A stretch of 64,000 nt of DNA, taken from the NCBI GenBank assembly GCA_046297455.1, contig JBKBIT010000022.1, positions 1-64,000 on the forward strand, written 5' to 3'. Below the pieces are notes generated by a model, which was not told the DNA's origin, did not search any database, and saw nothing but the letters and a program-made list of their open reading frames with translations. This document shows positions 6,617 to 14,635 of the stretch, piece by piece (within the stretch, counting starts at the first letter, position 1; each line of letters starts with the position of its first letter). Both the position numbers and the translations under genes were made by a program. Source of the stretch: ZYF759 sp046297455 (lineage in GTDB: Bacteria > Pseudomonadota > Alphaproteobacteria > Rhizobiales > Rhizobiaceae).

Positions 6617-7744
6617 ATGCGCCATCCGCCAGGGGTTATTCGAGATTCAATCGTGCAGTATCTCGAAGCGCTGGAAGGCGATGCATCCATCTCTGAGATA
6701 GCGACGGCAGTCAATGCCCGTCTCGGATGTGTCGCACCATCCTCGGTGCGCTCCTACCTTAACATCAACAGCGGCAAGCTCTTCCGGCGCACACGTCGAG
6801 GCCGTTACCAGATACAGGTCGTCAACGGTCACCTCAACGGCTCGGCCGTCGCGGCACTGACGCGCAGCACCCAGGTCGGCAAGGCCACGCTCTACCAGGC
6901 GGATTGCTTCGACTGGCTGTCGAGTCAGACACCATCCTCGGTGCATGCGGTCGTCACCGACCCACCTTATGGGCTGGTCGAGTACTCTGAGGTCGAGAAG
7001 CAGAAACTCCGCAGCGGCCGGGGAGGCATCTGGCGCCTTCCCCCATCATACGACGGGCATCAGCGCGCGCCGCTACCACGCTTCACGGTGCTGACAGATG
7101 CTGACCGCAAGGAGCTGCACGTCTTCTTCAAGCGCTTCGGGACGCTGGTCCTTCGGGCGGCGGTGCCAGGTGCCAACGTCCTGGTCGCCTCCAATCCGCT
7201 GCTTGCCCACATCGTGGCGGGCGCGATGGTCGAGGCAGGCCTGGAGCTGCGCGGGTATATTGCGCGCCAGGTTATGACCATGCGCGGTGGTGACCGGCCG
7301 AAGAACGCGCACGATGAGTTCGAGGATGTCTCGGTGATGCCTCGCTCGCAGTGGGAACCGTGGGTGATGTTGCGGACCCCGCTCGAAGGGCGGGTCCAGG
7401 ATAACCTGCGGAAGTGGGGCACAGGCGGCTTCAGGCGATTGTCGAAGGAGCAGCCCTTCGGAGACGTCATCCGGTCACATCCCACGCCCGTCCAAGAGCG
7501 TCGTATCGCGCCCCACCCGTCTCTGAAGCCTCAGGCGTTCATGCGCCACCTCGTCCGCGCGGTGCTGCCGCTGGGAAGGGGCGTCGTCCTCGACCCGTTC
7601 ATGGGCGGAGGGTCGACCATGGCTGCGGCCAACGCGGTCGGCTACGAGAGCATAGGCGTGGAGCTTGATGAGCGCTACTTCGAGCTGGCACAAGAGGCCG
7701 TCCCGCTGCTGACCGACCTACGTCCTCGTCCGCCAGTATCCTAG
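6617..7744 (+). CDS. DNA methyltransferase, beta class, with N-terminal winged helix
   Basis: A 375-residue protein. Residues ~8-70 form a winged-helix domain like the HARE-HTH type (ISEIATAVNARLG, then a wing ending RRGRYQI). Catalytic motif IV is DPPY at 115-118, and the AdoMet-binding motif DPFMGGGS is at ~326-333. The order IV-target domain-I defines the beta class, which makes N6-methyladenine or N4-methylcytosine. Start 6617 is chosen because AGGGGAA lies about 9 bases upstream. The stop overlaps that of the nuclease gene by the four bases CTAG. The target site cannot be read from sequence. It could be the M part of a restriction-modification system or a phage orphan enzyme. Confidence 0.88.
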   Translation: MRHPPGVIRDSIVQYLEALEGDASISEIATAVNARLGCVAPSSVRSYLNINSGKLFRRTRRGRYQIQVVNGHLNGSAVAALTRSTQVGKATLYQADCFDWLSSQTPSSVHAVVTDPPYGLVEYSEVEKQKLRSGRGGIWRLPPSYDGHQRAPLPRFTVLTDADRKELHVFFKRFGTLVLRAAVPGANVLVASNPLLAHIVAGAMVEAGLELRGYIARQVMTMRGGDRPKNAHDEFEDVSVMPRSQWEPWVMLRTPLEGRVQDNLRKWGTGGFRRLSKEQPFGDVIRSHPTPVQERRIAPHPSLKPQAFMRHLVRAVLPLGRGVVLDPFMGGGSTMAAANAVGYESIGVELDERYFELAQEAVPLLTDLRPRPPVS

Positions 7745-8406
7745 CTCTTGCTGCGCTTGGAGCCGGTCGCCTTGGCGGTCTTCGGCAACATGTAGACGGT
7801 GCCCTTGCGCAGCTTCTGCAGCCCATCGCGATGCAGCGTCGAGGTCCTCGTACCCAGAGTGCCACGATTGTTATGGCGGAAGTCAGCCTCGGCCACTTCG
7901 GCCAGATAGACCTCCACGAACCTCATCGGTTCCTGCTCGTGCGCGGGCTTGTTCTCATCGTAGAAGGTCTCGTAGACGAACACGCACATCCACTGGTCCC
8001 TTCCGCCATGCGTGTCGACCGCCCCTCCCCGCTTGACCGTCGACTTCACCTCCACGCCCTCCCTACCAGATGGCGTTGCATCGCCGGGATACTTGCCTCG
8101 GACGAGGAGGTCCGGGTGGCCGTTGAAGTGCTTGTTCTCAACGAGGGTCCGCGACTGGCGCGCGAGCGAGGCCGTCAGCATGTCCGATATCATGCCGCTC
8201 ATGGCAGCGGGCCTCAACATGTCGTCGAGCCGTTGGAGGCCCTTCCGAATGAGCATCGAGTTCACGTCGTGGAAGAAGTCGTAGACATCTTCCATCGCTG
8301 ACTGGAGGTGCCTGATGCGCAGGTCGAACGGGAGGGCGCTGTCGATGTCCTTGTTGAAGGCCTCCTGTACGATGTCGGCCTTCTTCGGTTCCGGCTCGCT
8401 GCTCAT
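7741..8406 (-). CDS. Putative type II restriction endonuclease, PD-(D/E)xK fold
   Basis: A 221-residue protein. A helical N-terminus (1-85) is followed by a core with Asp99 in NGHPDLL and Glu119-Val-Lys121 in GVEVKST. This is the spacing of a PD-(D/E)xK nuclease site. Next comes GGAVDTHGGRDQW followed by a hydrophobic strand (CVFVYE), as in some phage-type restriction enzymes. The ATG at 8406 follows GAGGGGA; the frame extends six codons further without support. It is convergent with the methyltransferase and shares four bases with it, which supports a matched R-M pair. The named restriction family and cut site are unknown. Confidence 0.68.
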   Translation of the reverse strand: MSSEPEPKKADIVQEAFNKDIDSALPFDLRIRHLQSAMEDVYDFFHDVNSMLIRKGLQRLDDMLRPAAMSGMISDMLTASLARQSRTLVENKHFNGHPDLLVRGKYPGDATPSGREGVEVKSTVKRGGAVDTHGGRDQWMCVFVYETFYDENKPAHEQEPMRFVEVYLAEVAEADFRHNNRGTLGTRTSTLHRDGLQKLRKGTVYMLPKTAKATGSKRSKS

Positions 8407-8480
8407 GTAGAATCCCCTCGCCACGTTGCGGGGCAGACTATCAGCAGTTGCAGTCGACGCAACACCTTCGGCCGGGTGGC

Positions 8481-8529
8481 CAGTATCGCAACGAGAAGGG
8501 CTCCCAGCTGGGAGCCCCTACCGATACTG
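8481..8529 (-). terminator. CAGTATCG-framed perfect palindromic hairpin
   Basis: Outer arms CAGTATCG (8481-8488) and CGATACTG (8522-8529) enclose the perfect 20-bp palindrome GGGCTCCCAGCTGGGAGCCC (8498-8517). It lies 18 bp past the stop of the gene at 8547-8882 and just upstream of the nuclease gene, so it probably ends the former transcript. The outer frame is the same as at 5690-5747. Confidence 0.6.
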
Positions 8530-8546
8530 GCCCGTGGCGCGGCCGG

Positions 8547-8882
8547 TCAGCCGGGGAAGCGGATGGTGATGGCCTCGCCCTGCGCAAGCATCAGGCGCTC
8601 GACCTCAGCCTCATCGCCTTCGAGCGCAGCGGCCTCGATGAGCGCATCCCAGTGCGCGTAGAAGGCCTCGTCGTCCATCGGCCGGGCATCCGTCGCCCAG
8701 CGGATGTCCCGCAGCGACTTGGCGCCTGTATCCCGAGCGGCCTGCCAGCCATCGAGGACGTTGGCCGTCTGCTCGGCCGTGAGGCCGTTGTCGCGGCACC
8801 ACTCATGGACCTCGGCCATGGTCGCCCTTCCGGTCATCTGGAGTCGTGCGCCTGCCTTGTGGTGGTGGGTTGGGATGGTCAT
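8547..8882 (-). CDS. Hypothetical small protein
   Basis: A 111-residue, mostly helical, acidic protein that I do not recognise. It contains EVHEWCRDNGLTAEQTANVL, which resembles a small helix-turn-helix, and a second half rich in Asp/Glu/Ala ending in ITIRFPG. The start at 8882 follows AAGGAG by 8 bases; the upstream extension to 8981 lacks support. It is the last gene before the attachment-like site at 9.1 kb and lies on the same strand as the nuclease gene. An anti-restriction or control role is possible only from context. Confidence 0.55.
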   Translation of the reverse strand: MTIPTHHHKAGARLQMTGRATMAEVHEWCRDNGLTAEQTANVLDGWQAARDTGAKSLRDIRWATDARPMDDEAFYAHWDALIEAAALEGDEAEVERLMLAQGEAITIRFPG

Positions 8883-9096
8883 CGGTCTGGCTCCTTTGCT
8901 GAAGCCAGTAAGGCTTGGTCTCCCCTGCCCTAGCCAGTACAATCGGGGTCGGATTCGCATGTTGCTCCAGAGAGTTAGCAACGAGGTAACGACCTGGTGC
9001 GGGCGGGCTGCACTACTGCTCCTACTCCTACGTGCCGTCCTACGTGGTGGTGAAGTTGCCCGGTCAAGTCCGCAGGAACTGGCGATAGCTTCCTGA

Positions 9097-9111
9097 CCCC
9101 CTCTCCGCCAA
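9097..9111 (+). other. Left attachment core (tRNA-Ser 3'-end-like direct repeat)
   Basis: CCCCCTCTCCGCCAA matches the 3' acceptor end of bacterial tRNA-Ser genes plus one base, and is repeated in direct orientation at 40313-40327. No complete tRNA precedes it. The integrase gene starts 89 bp to the right, the usual position for an element integrated into a tRNA 3' end. Confidence 0.6.
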
Positions 9112-9199
9112 TTTCCGGGGGTCCTGATCCCTCGATCGGCAAGACACTGACTTTCCTGTCCTTTTCGCCGCGAAGGCTCCTGAAGAAGGAGCTCGAAAA

Positions 9200-10546
9200 G
9201 TGGACGACTGGCAGGATGTATCGCTCGATGTATCGTCGAAGGTATCGCTGGAGGTAGCGCGGGCAGACAGCGCTATGGCCCCTCCCCCGCCGCCCGCCGC
9301 AGAAGCGCCGGCTTTGCAGGCCAATCGCGAGGAAGAGCGCTCGGCGCCGGGGCGCTATCTGGTCCGGTCAGGCTCCGTTTACCTGTTTCAGATCAGGATG
9401 CCGCGCGAGCCCGCGGGCGAGCGATGCCGGACGGTGCGCCTCAGCCTTGGCCCATTGACGGCACGAGAGGCGCGGCGGCAGGCCGACCTGCTCGGCGCGC
9501 TGGCGAGAAACAGGTTCGAGCAGCTAAGGGTCCAGAGGATGGAACGGCAGCCAGGCGAAAACGATTGCGACGATCACCTGCTGTTTGACGGCGGAACGCC
9601 CGAGATGACGGCGGCCGAGATCAAGGGCTACCTGAAGGCCATGCAGCAGGTCATCGCGCAGCCCGCTCCGCCGACTCCGCCTCACCAGGTGCCGGTCTTC
9701 GCCGGGCTCAAGGGTCTTGTTGAGATCAACCGCGAGTTGGCGAAGGGATCGGCTGGCAATCCCCTCATCGTCGACAATGCCGAGATGCTGAAGGCCCAGT
9801 CGATCGCCAGGATCACGGGCGAGGCTACGTCCACGCCAGGAGAAGCGCCCGGGCAAAAGCGTCCGGCCGCGCCGATGCGCCCCGATCCCTCGCCCGCAGC
9901 CGTTCCCTCGCCCGAGGAGAAAGCGCACGACGCTGAGGGAGGGACCGACGCGCCCCGCCCATCCGCTGGCACCGATGTCTCCTCCGGCGGAGTTCGGGTA
10001 CCAGCCTTCAAGCTCGACCGGCGCCACGTCCCGCGCAAGGCTTCCGACAAGCCACTCTTCAGCGAGGTGGCGGAGGAATATTTTGCGGAGCGGGAGGCCG
10101 CCAGCGGCGAGAAGAACAAGGACATCGGCACTGCCCGGTTTCGTGCCAACCTGTTTGTCGAACTGATCGGCGACCATCCGATCGACACCTATACGGCAGC
10201 CGACCTTCAGGCCTTCATCTACCTTCTGACCCACTGGCCCGCCTCCACCAAGGACAGGCCGGCGGGCAAGTCCGCGCGCGAGATCCTGGCCGACAATGCC
10301 GACCTGACGGCAAAGCCTCTGACGCTCAACGCCCTTCGGAACGGCTATGTGGCGATCGTGAAGTCCATCGTGAACTCGCGCACTGCGGCCTACGAATACG
10401 ACTACCCCCTCACTAGCTCGGCTGGAGTGGTGTTCCCATGCCGGGCTTCCAGGAGGCCCGAGTGCAATTGCGGCCGTTCACTGCGTCAGCTGACCCCATA
10501 CCCTGGCGGCAATGAGACGCCACCTTGGGACGCAAAAAGACGATAG
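9200..10546 (+). pseudogene. Tyrosine-type integrase, catalytic domain lost
   Basis: The frame encodes 448 residues from a GTG with AAGGAG upstream. Residues ~50-115 (YLVRSGSVYLFQIRMP onward) match the DUF6538-type N-terminus of tyrosine integrases. Residues ~290-405 form the SAM-like core-binding domain (FSEVAEEYFAER, LIGDHPIDTYTAADLQAF, LNALRNGYVAIVKSIV). At about residue 405 the similarity stops and an unrelated ~40-residue tail follows. The R-H-R-Y catalytic domain (about 180 residues) is missing, so it should not recombine DNA. The first residues (VSLDVSSKVSLEV) are encoded by three TATCG repeats that also look like integrase arm sites. Confidence 0.75.
9217..9256 (+). repeat. Triplicate TATCG arm-like repeats inside the integrase start
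   Basis: TATCG occurs at 9219, 9232 and 9246, that is every 13-14 bases, within the first codons of the integrase gene. The same triplet spacing recurs at 29107-29145 and 40216-40255 (at the island's other attachment-like sites) and, decayed, at 44512-44550. The spacing and location fit integrase arm-type sites, which is inference. Confidence 0.5.
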
Positions 10547-10690
10547 CTTGCTCATGGTCTGCTGCACGGCCTTCAAGGCCCTCAGCATGTACTCACGCCT
10601 CAGCCTCACATGGTTTCAGGTGTTGACGATGGCAGCGACAGTTGGTCGATCCCGATATGAAGCCACTTCATTCGCCTCGCCATCCAGCCC

Positions 10691-11659
10691 CTAGGCACTC
10701 CGCAAAGGCGTTTGCACAGATGCGAGAAGCCGCCAGATTTCATTCGCGGTCGCAAGGTCCTGGGCCGCCGTTCCCAGCGACTTGTATATCGTGATCTCAT
10801 CTGCTGTCCGGCGACCATCGAGGTGGCCATCATACACCGCACCGATTTCCCCCACGATGTGACCCTTATCAACCTTCCCGGCATGGATCGCTGCCAAAAG
10901 TTCCCCTGCCTGGCTTGCAGCTGCCAGGCTCGAATCGACAAAGAAGCGCCCGCGCGCCACACCCTCAATGTCCATCTCGCGCGCCGAGGCGACGCTCGCC
11001 CCCACGAGACTGACATGCTGTCCGGGTTCCAGCCATGCGCCTTCCAATATTGGCTCGGGCGAGGCTGTGACGGTGACGATGACATCGGCCCCGGCCACCG
11101 CCTCGCGGGCCGAAGGCCTGGTCTCCAGCGAGGGCGCGATGTTCGCGTGGCGGTCGACGAATGCCCGGGCATGCGCCGGCGTTCTCGACCACACGCGCAC
11201 CTTCTCGAATGACCGAACCTCCAGAAGCCCCGGCAGATGATGCGCGGCCTGTTCGCCGGAGCCCAGAATGGCAAGGACGCGCGCATCCTTGCGCGCGAGC
11301 GCCCTGGTTGCGGCGGCAGAGGCCGCTGCAGTGCGTTGAGCCGTCAGCGCCGAGGCATCCAGAATAGCGATCGGGGTGCCGGTTTCGCTTGCAAACAGCA
11401 CCATCACGCCCTGGTGGCTCGACAGCCCGCGCGCAGGATTGTCCGGATAAAGGCTGATGAGCTTGACCCCATGGATGGCGGGCGAGTTCATCGCTCCTGG
11501 CATGATCCCCATGGCGTTGCCCTGGCCAAGCGGCATTATCCACCGGTCCGGTTGCAGGGTGGTGCCGCGTGAGAGTTCACGCATCGCCTTCTCCACCACC
11601 TCGATGCATTCGGCCATCGGCAAGGTGCGGTAGATGTCTTCAGCGCTGATGTGGAGCAT
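10691..11659 (-). CDS. Ornithine cyclodeaminase / mu-crystallin family protein
   Basis: A 322-residue cytoplasmic NAD(P)-dependent enzyme. The N-terminus MLHISAEDI and substrate-side residues (KLISLYPDNP) precede a Rossmann core with AILGSGEQAAHHL near residue 125 and a C-terminal SLGTAAQDLATA motif typical of the family. Family members convert ornithine to proline or reduce or oxidise imino and amino acids. The start at 11659 overlaps the end of dctQ by 20 bp; an upstream 34-residue extension is only dctQ sequence in another frame. It is the last gene of the TRAP operon, so its substrate is probably what the TRAP system imports. The exact reaction is not proven. Confidence 0.82.
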   Translation of the reverse strand: MLHISAEDIYRTLPMAECIEVVEKAMRELSRGTTLQPDRWIMPLGQGNAMGIMPGAMNSPAIHGVKLISLYPDNPARGLSSHQGVMVLFASETGTPIAILDASALTAQRTAAASAAATRALARKDARVLAILGSGEQAAHHLPGLLEVRSFEKVRVWSRTPAHARAFVDRHANIAPSLETRPSAREAVAGADVIVTVTASPEPILEGAWLEPGQHVSLVGASVASAREMDIEGVARGRFFVDSSLAAASQAGELLAAIHAGKVDKGHIVGEIGAVYDGHLDGRRTADEITIYKSLGTAAQDLATANEIWRLLASVQTPLRSA

Positions 11660-12182
11660 GTTCACCGGAATTCGTTGCCAGCGGGCCGCCGACGAGGCGG
11701 GCGGCGAGATGGATGAGAAGAATAGCGCAGCAGGTGGGAATCGCGGCCGCCACGAAGGCAAGGTTGATCCCGAGACCCGGGCTGGTGCGAGCGGAACTGC
11801 GCATCATGAAGCCCCGGGAGAAATCGAATCCCGGGGCGAAGAGCGAGTAATAGAGGATCGGGGCGATGAAGATGAGCGTCGTGGCCGCAATGGCGAGCTT
11901 GGCCGCAAGAGCCACGGTCGATCCATCGGTCTCCACAGGTGAGGCGATGACCGGGTCGGCACCGCGCCGAAACGCCAATGTGGCGCCGAGCAACCCACCC
12001 CAGACCATGAGGTAGCGTGCCAGTTCCTCCGTCCAGACTGGTGGCGCGCGAAGTCCGTAACGGGCCACGATCTGCAGGGTGACGACCAGAACCATCCCGA
12101 TGAGTGCCGCCTTCGCAAGAAAGCGGCACCCCCGGTCCAGTCCGGCACTGACACCCAGCAGGATCGAGGCCGCTCTCGTCAC
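11640..12182 (-). CDS. dctQ: TRAP transporter small membrane subunit (DctQ)
   Basis: A 180-residue protein with four hydrophobic segments (near residues 22-45, 55-75, 93-115 and 135-165) and the family motif WTEELARYLMVWGGLLG. DctQ joins DctM to form the membrane part of a tripartite, Na+-driven periplasmic transporter. The start is a GTG whose last bases overlap the TGA of dctP (GTGA), which indicates translational coupling. The length is normal for the family. Confidence 0.85.
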   Translation of the reverse strand: MTRAASILLGVSAGLDRGCRFLAKAALIGMVLVVTLQIVARYGLRAPPVWTEELARYLMVWGGLLGATLAFRRGADPVIASPVETDGSTVALAAKLAIAATTLIFIAPILYYSLFAPGFDFSRGFMMRSSARTSPGLGINLAFVAAAIPTCCAILLIHLAARLVGGPLATNSGEHAPHQR

Positions 12183-13171
12183 TGGCGCGTCTGCTCCGCC
12201 GCGTCGATGAACATCTGCAAGGCTTCATCATTGAGGAGCCGCGGCCAGGACGCCTGCGAGCGCTCGACGAACTCCGCGCGTGCCTCCGGTGTCAGTTCGG
12301 TCACCGTGACCCCGAGTTCCCGGAGCTGGTCGAGTTCCCGGTCCGCTGCGGCAAAGGTCAGTTCACGATTGCGATTATTGGCAAAGTCGATCGCTGCATC
12401 GACCTTGGCCCGGTCCTCATCCGAAAGATCGTCGTACCAATCATTTGACATCAGTACCGAGCGAACCGGCATGCCAGCCTCGGCATGGGTGTAATAAGGC
12501 AGGAACTCAGTGTGCTGGAACATCAGCGGCACCATGGGCGGATTGACATATCCGTCGGCGATACCTTGCTGAACGCTCGTAGCGAATTCGGACATGTCGA
12601 TGACGACGCTGGAGGCGCCCCATTCATCAAGGACCGCGACTTGCGTCGCGTCGATGGCGCGAAGGCGCAGGCCATCGAGATCAGCGGGAGACTCGACCGG
12701 TCTTTGGTTGTTGAAGATACCGATCGGGCCCCCGAACCCGATCAGGGAAGCAATCTTGATTCCCTGTGCCTGCATGCTGTCATCCAGCGAGGCGACGATG
12801 TCGGTTTCGTCGAGAGCGCGGAACAGATGCTCAAGCGAGTCGAACATGTAAGGAGCGATGAAGCCTCTGACTCTCGCGTCCACTTCGGCGATCATCACGA
12901 AATTGGTAAGCCCCACCTGCAGCAGGCCTTGGGCAAGCTGGTCGACCACTTCGGGGTCGCGCCCCAGTGCGCCGCCTACATAGATTTGGGTCTCCAGGCC
13001 TGCCTCGTTCAGATGCCCGGCGAAGTCCTCGGCCCAGACCCAGTCCGTGCAGGCTTCCACCGCCGGGCAGCCGACGGCAATGCGGATTTCGTCAGCCGTG
13101 GCACCACCTGTCCAGGACATTGCTGCCAGTGTGGCGCCGGCGGCCAGAATTGTCAGTCTCTTCGTCAACAT
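12179..13171 (-). CDS. dctP: TRAP transporter periplasmic solute-binding protein (DctP)
   Basis: A 330-residue protein with a signal peptide (MLTKRLTILAAGATLAAM, cleavage near ATA-DE) and a DctP-fold body. Recognisable parts are AEDFAGHLNEAG, LEGLR-type LDGLRLRAIDATQ and the Arg-containing ligand region near residue 150-175. Two Cys (CPAVEAC) near the mature N-terminus could form a disulphide. It captures an organic acid or amino-acid-like ligand for DctQM. The gene sits between dctM and dctQ. The true start at 13171 was chosen at the signal peptide; the much longer open frame runs through dctM in another frame. Confidence 0.88.
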   Translation of the reverse strand: MLTKRLTILAAGATLAAMSWTGGATADEIRIAVGCPAVEACTDWVWAEDFAGHLNEAGLETQIYVGGALGRDPEVVDQLAQGLLQVGLTNFVMIAEVDARVRGFIAPYMFDSLEHLFRALDETDIVASLDDSMQAQGIKIASLIGFGGPIGIFNNQRPVESPADLDGLRLRAIDATQVAVLDEWGASSVVIDMSEFATSVQQGIADGYVNPPMVPLMFQHTEFLPYYTHAEAGMPVRSVLMSNDWYDDLSDEDRAKVDAAIDFANNRNRELTFAAADRELDQLRELGVTVTELTPEARAEFVERSQASWPRLLNDEALQMFIDAAEQTRQ

Positions 13172-13215
13172 GGTGTTTCCCCTTTTTGAATGGTCTTCTT
13201 CGTTTGCAAAGTCCG

Positions 13216-14538
13216 TCAGCCGACAAGACCGGTCAGTCGCGGCAGGAAAAGCGTGATCTCTGGAATCCACAAAAGCAGAATGAGGATCCCGACCTGGATA
13301 AGGAACAGCGGCAGGATGGCGCGCGCCAGTTGCAGGTATGGCACGCCGCTGGTCGCCGAGACGACCATCAGGCAGCCGCCAAATGGGGGCGAGATCAGCC
13401 CCATCGTGAGATTGAGGCAGACCATTACCCCGACATGAACCGGATCGGCTCCGGCCGCGATCGCGGCTGGAACGAGCAGTGGCACAAGAAGGACCAACGC
13501 CATCATGGCATCCATCATCATGCCGGCGATCAGCAAGACGAGCATGATGAGCAACAGATACTGAAACGGTTCCAGATCGGCTGATCGCACCCACGTGTCG
13601 ATAGCTTGCGGAACGTTCTCGATAGCAATCAGATAGCCAAAGATGGCGGCCGCGAAGAGAATGACGAAGATGGCGCCCGTCAGGATGACGGCGCGCTCGA
13701 GCGCGGCATTGAATTGCACTTTCACGGTCTGGAAAGCCGACCTCCAACTCGCGCCAGGCGCGAACGCGCAATAGATGAAGCTCACAGCAATGGCGACAAG
13801 CACGGTCAGCGCGGCGGCCTCTGTCGGTGTGACCACTCCAAATACGATGCCGCCCACCACGATAATTGGAACCAACAAGGCTGGACCTGCTCGCAGGAGG
13901 GTTGGCACCACAGGCGGCATCTCCACGTCGCTCCCTCCGGGATGGTCGTAGCGGTGCGCTGCATAGGCATTGTAGGCAAAAAGCCCGGCTGCCACGCACA
14001 GCCCGGGCAAGATACCGGCCGCGAACAAGGCGCCGACCGAGACGTTCATCAACGCGCCATAGAAGATCATGACGATCGAAGGAGGAATGATCGGACCGAT
14101 GACGGCCGACGCAGCCGTCAGCGCGGCAGCATAAGTCACGGGATAGCCGCGCCGCTTCATTTCCGGGACCAGCGCGCTCGTCGTCGCCACAGCATCGGCG
14201 ACCGCCGAACCGGAGATGCCGGCCATGAAGATGCTGGTCGATACATTGACGTGCCCCAGCCCGCCCTTCAGCCGCCCGACAGCGATCATGGCCAGGTCGA
14301 TCAATGAACGCGTGATCCCGCCACGACTCATCAATTCTCCGGCAAGTATGAATAGCGGCATGGCCATGAAGGTGAAGACGTCGAGTTGGCTGAGAATGCG
14401 TTGCGGCAGAATGGCCAGATGCCGCGCCTGATCGACTGCAAAGAAGCTCAGGACCGCAGTCGCGCCTGTCACATAGGCAATCGCCGCTCCCCCTGCGAGA
14501 GAGCCCAGTGCGACCAAGGCGATGAGTATCCATGCCAT
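13216..14538 (-). CDS. dctM: TRAP transporter large permease subunit (DctM)
   Basis: A 440-residue integral membrane protein with about a dozen hydrophobic helices and family motifs MPLFILAGELMSRGGI, the NVSTSIFMAGISGSAVAD loop and GPIIPPS near residue 150, and SPPFGG near the C-terminus. It forms the ion-coupled channel of the TRAP importer. It is the first gene of the operon dctM-dctP-dctQ-ocd and is divergent from the XRE-cupin regulator. A ~100-bp promoter region with an ATCGGAAA inverted repeat lies between them. Confidence 0.92.
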   Translation of the reverse strand: MAWILIALVALGSLAGGAAIAYVTGATAVLSFFAVDQARHLAILPQRILSQLDVFTFMAMPLFILAGELMSRGGITRSLIDLAMIAVGRLKGGLGHVNVSTSIFMAGISGSAVADAVATTSALVPEMKRRGYPVTYAAALTAASAVIGPIIPPSIVMIFYGALMNVSVGALFAAGILPGLCVAAGLFAYNAYAAHRYDHPGGSDVEMPPVVPTLLRAGPALLVPIIVVGGIVFGVVTPTEAAALTVLVAIAVSFIYCAFAPGASWRSAFQTVKVQFNAALERAVILTGAIFVILFAAAIFGYLIAIENVPQAIDTWVRSADLEPFQYLLLIMLVLLIAGMMMDAMMALVLLVPLLVPAAIAAGADPVHVGVMVCLNLTMGLISPPFGGCLMVVSATSGVPYLQLARAILPLFLIQVGILILLLWIPEITLFLPRLTGLVG

Positions 14539-14575
14539 ACGGGATCCAACAACAGCTCGGCCCCACTGTTTTCCT

Positions 14576-14607
14576 ATCGGAAAGCTTTGTCAAATCGATT
14601 TTCCGAT
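14576..14607. promoter_or_regulatory. ATCGGAAA/TTTCCGAT inverted repeat between dctM and its regulator
   Basis: Perfect 8-bp arms at 14576-14583 and 14600-14607 flank a 16-bp A/T-rich spacer, 38 bp upstream of dctM and 28 bp upstream of the regulator start chosen here. The location fits an autoregulatory operator for the XRE-cupin protein (inference). Confidence 0.5.
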
Positions 14608-14635
14608 GTTATCGCTTTCTCCGAATTCTCAGAGT

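Noticed and set aside
1..9100. Retron or diversity-generating element to explain the hairpins
   Set aside because: No reverse transcriptase motif (such as YxDD) is present in any frame of this region.
9040..9111. Complete tRNA-Ser gene at the left attachment core
   Set aside because: Only the 3' acceptor end is recognisable; no matching 5' acceptor strand or anticodon arm could be found upstream.
12179..14593. 804-codon frame covering dctP and dctM
   Set aside because: The first ~470 codons are antisense-like noise in another frame of dctM; the real protein starts at the signal peptide at 13171.
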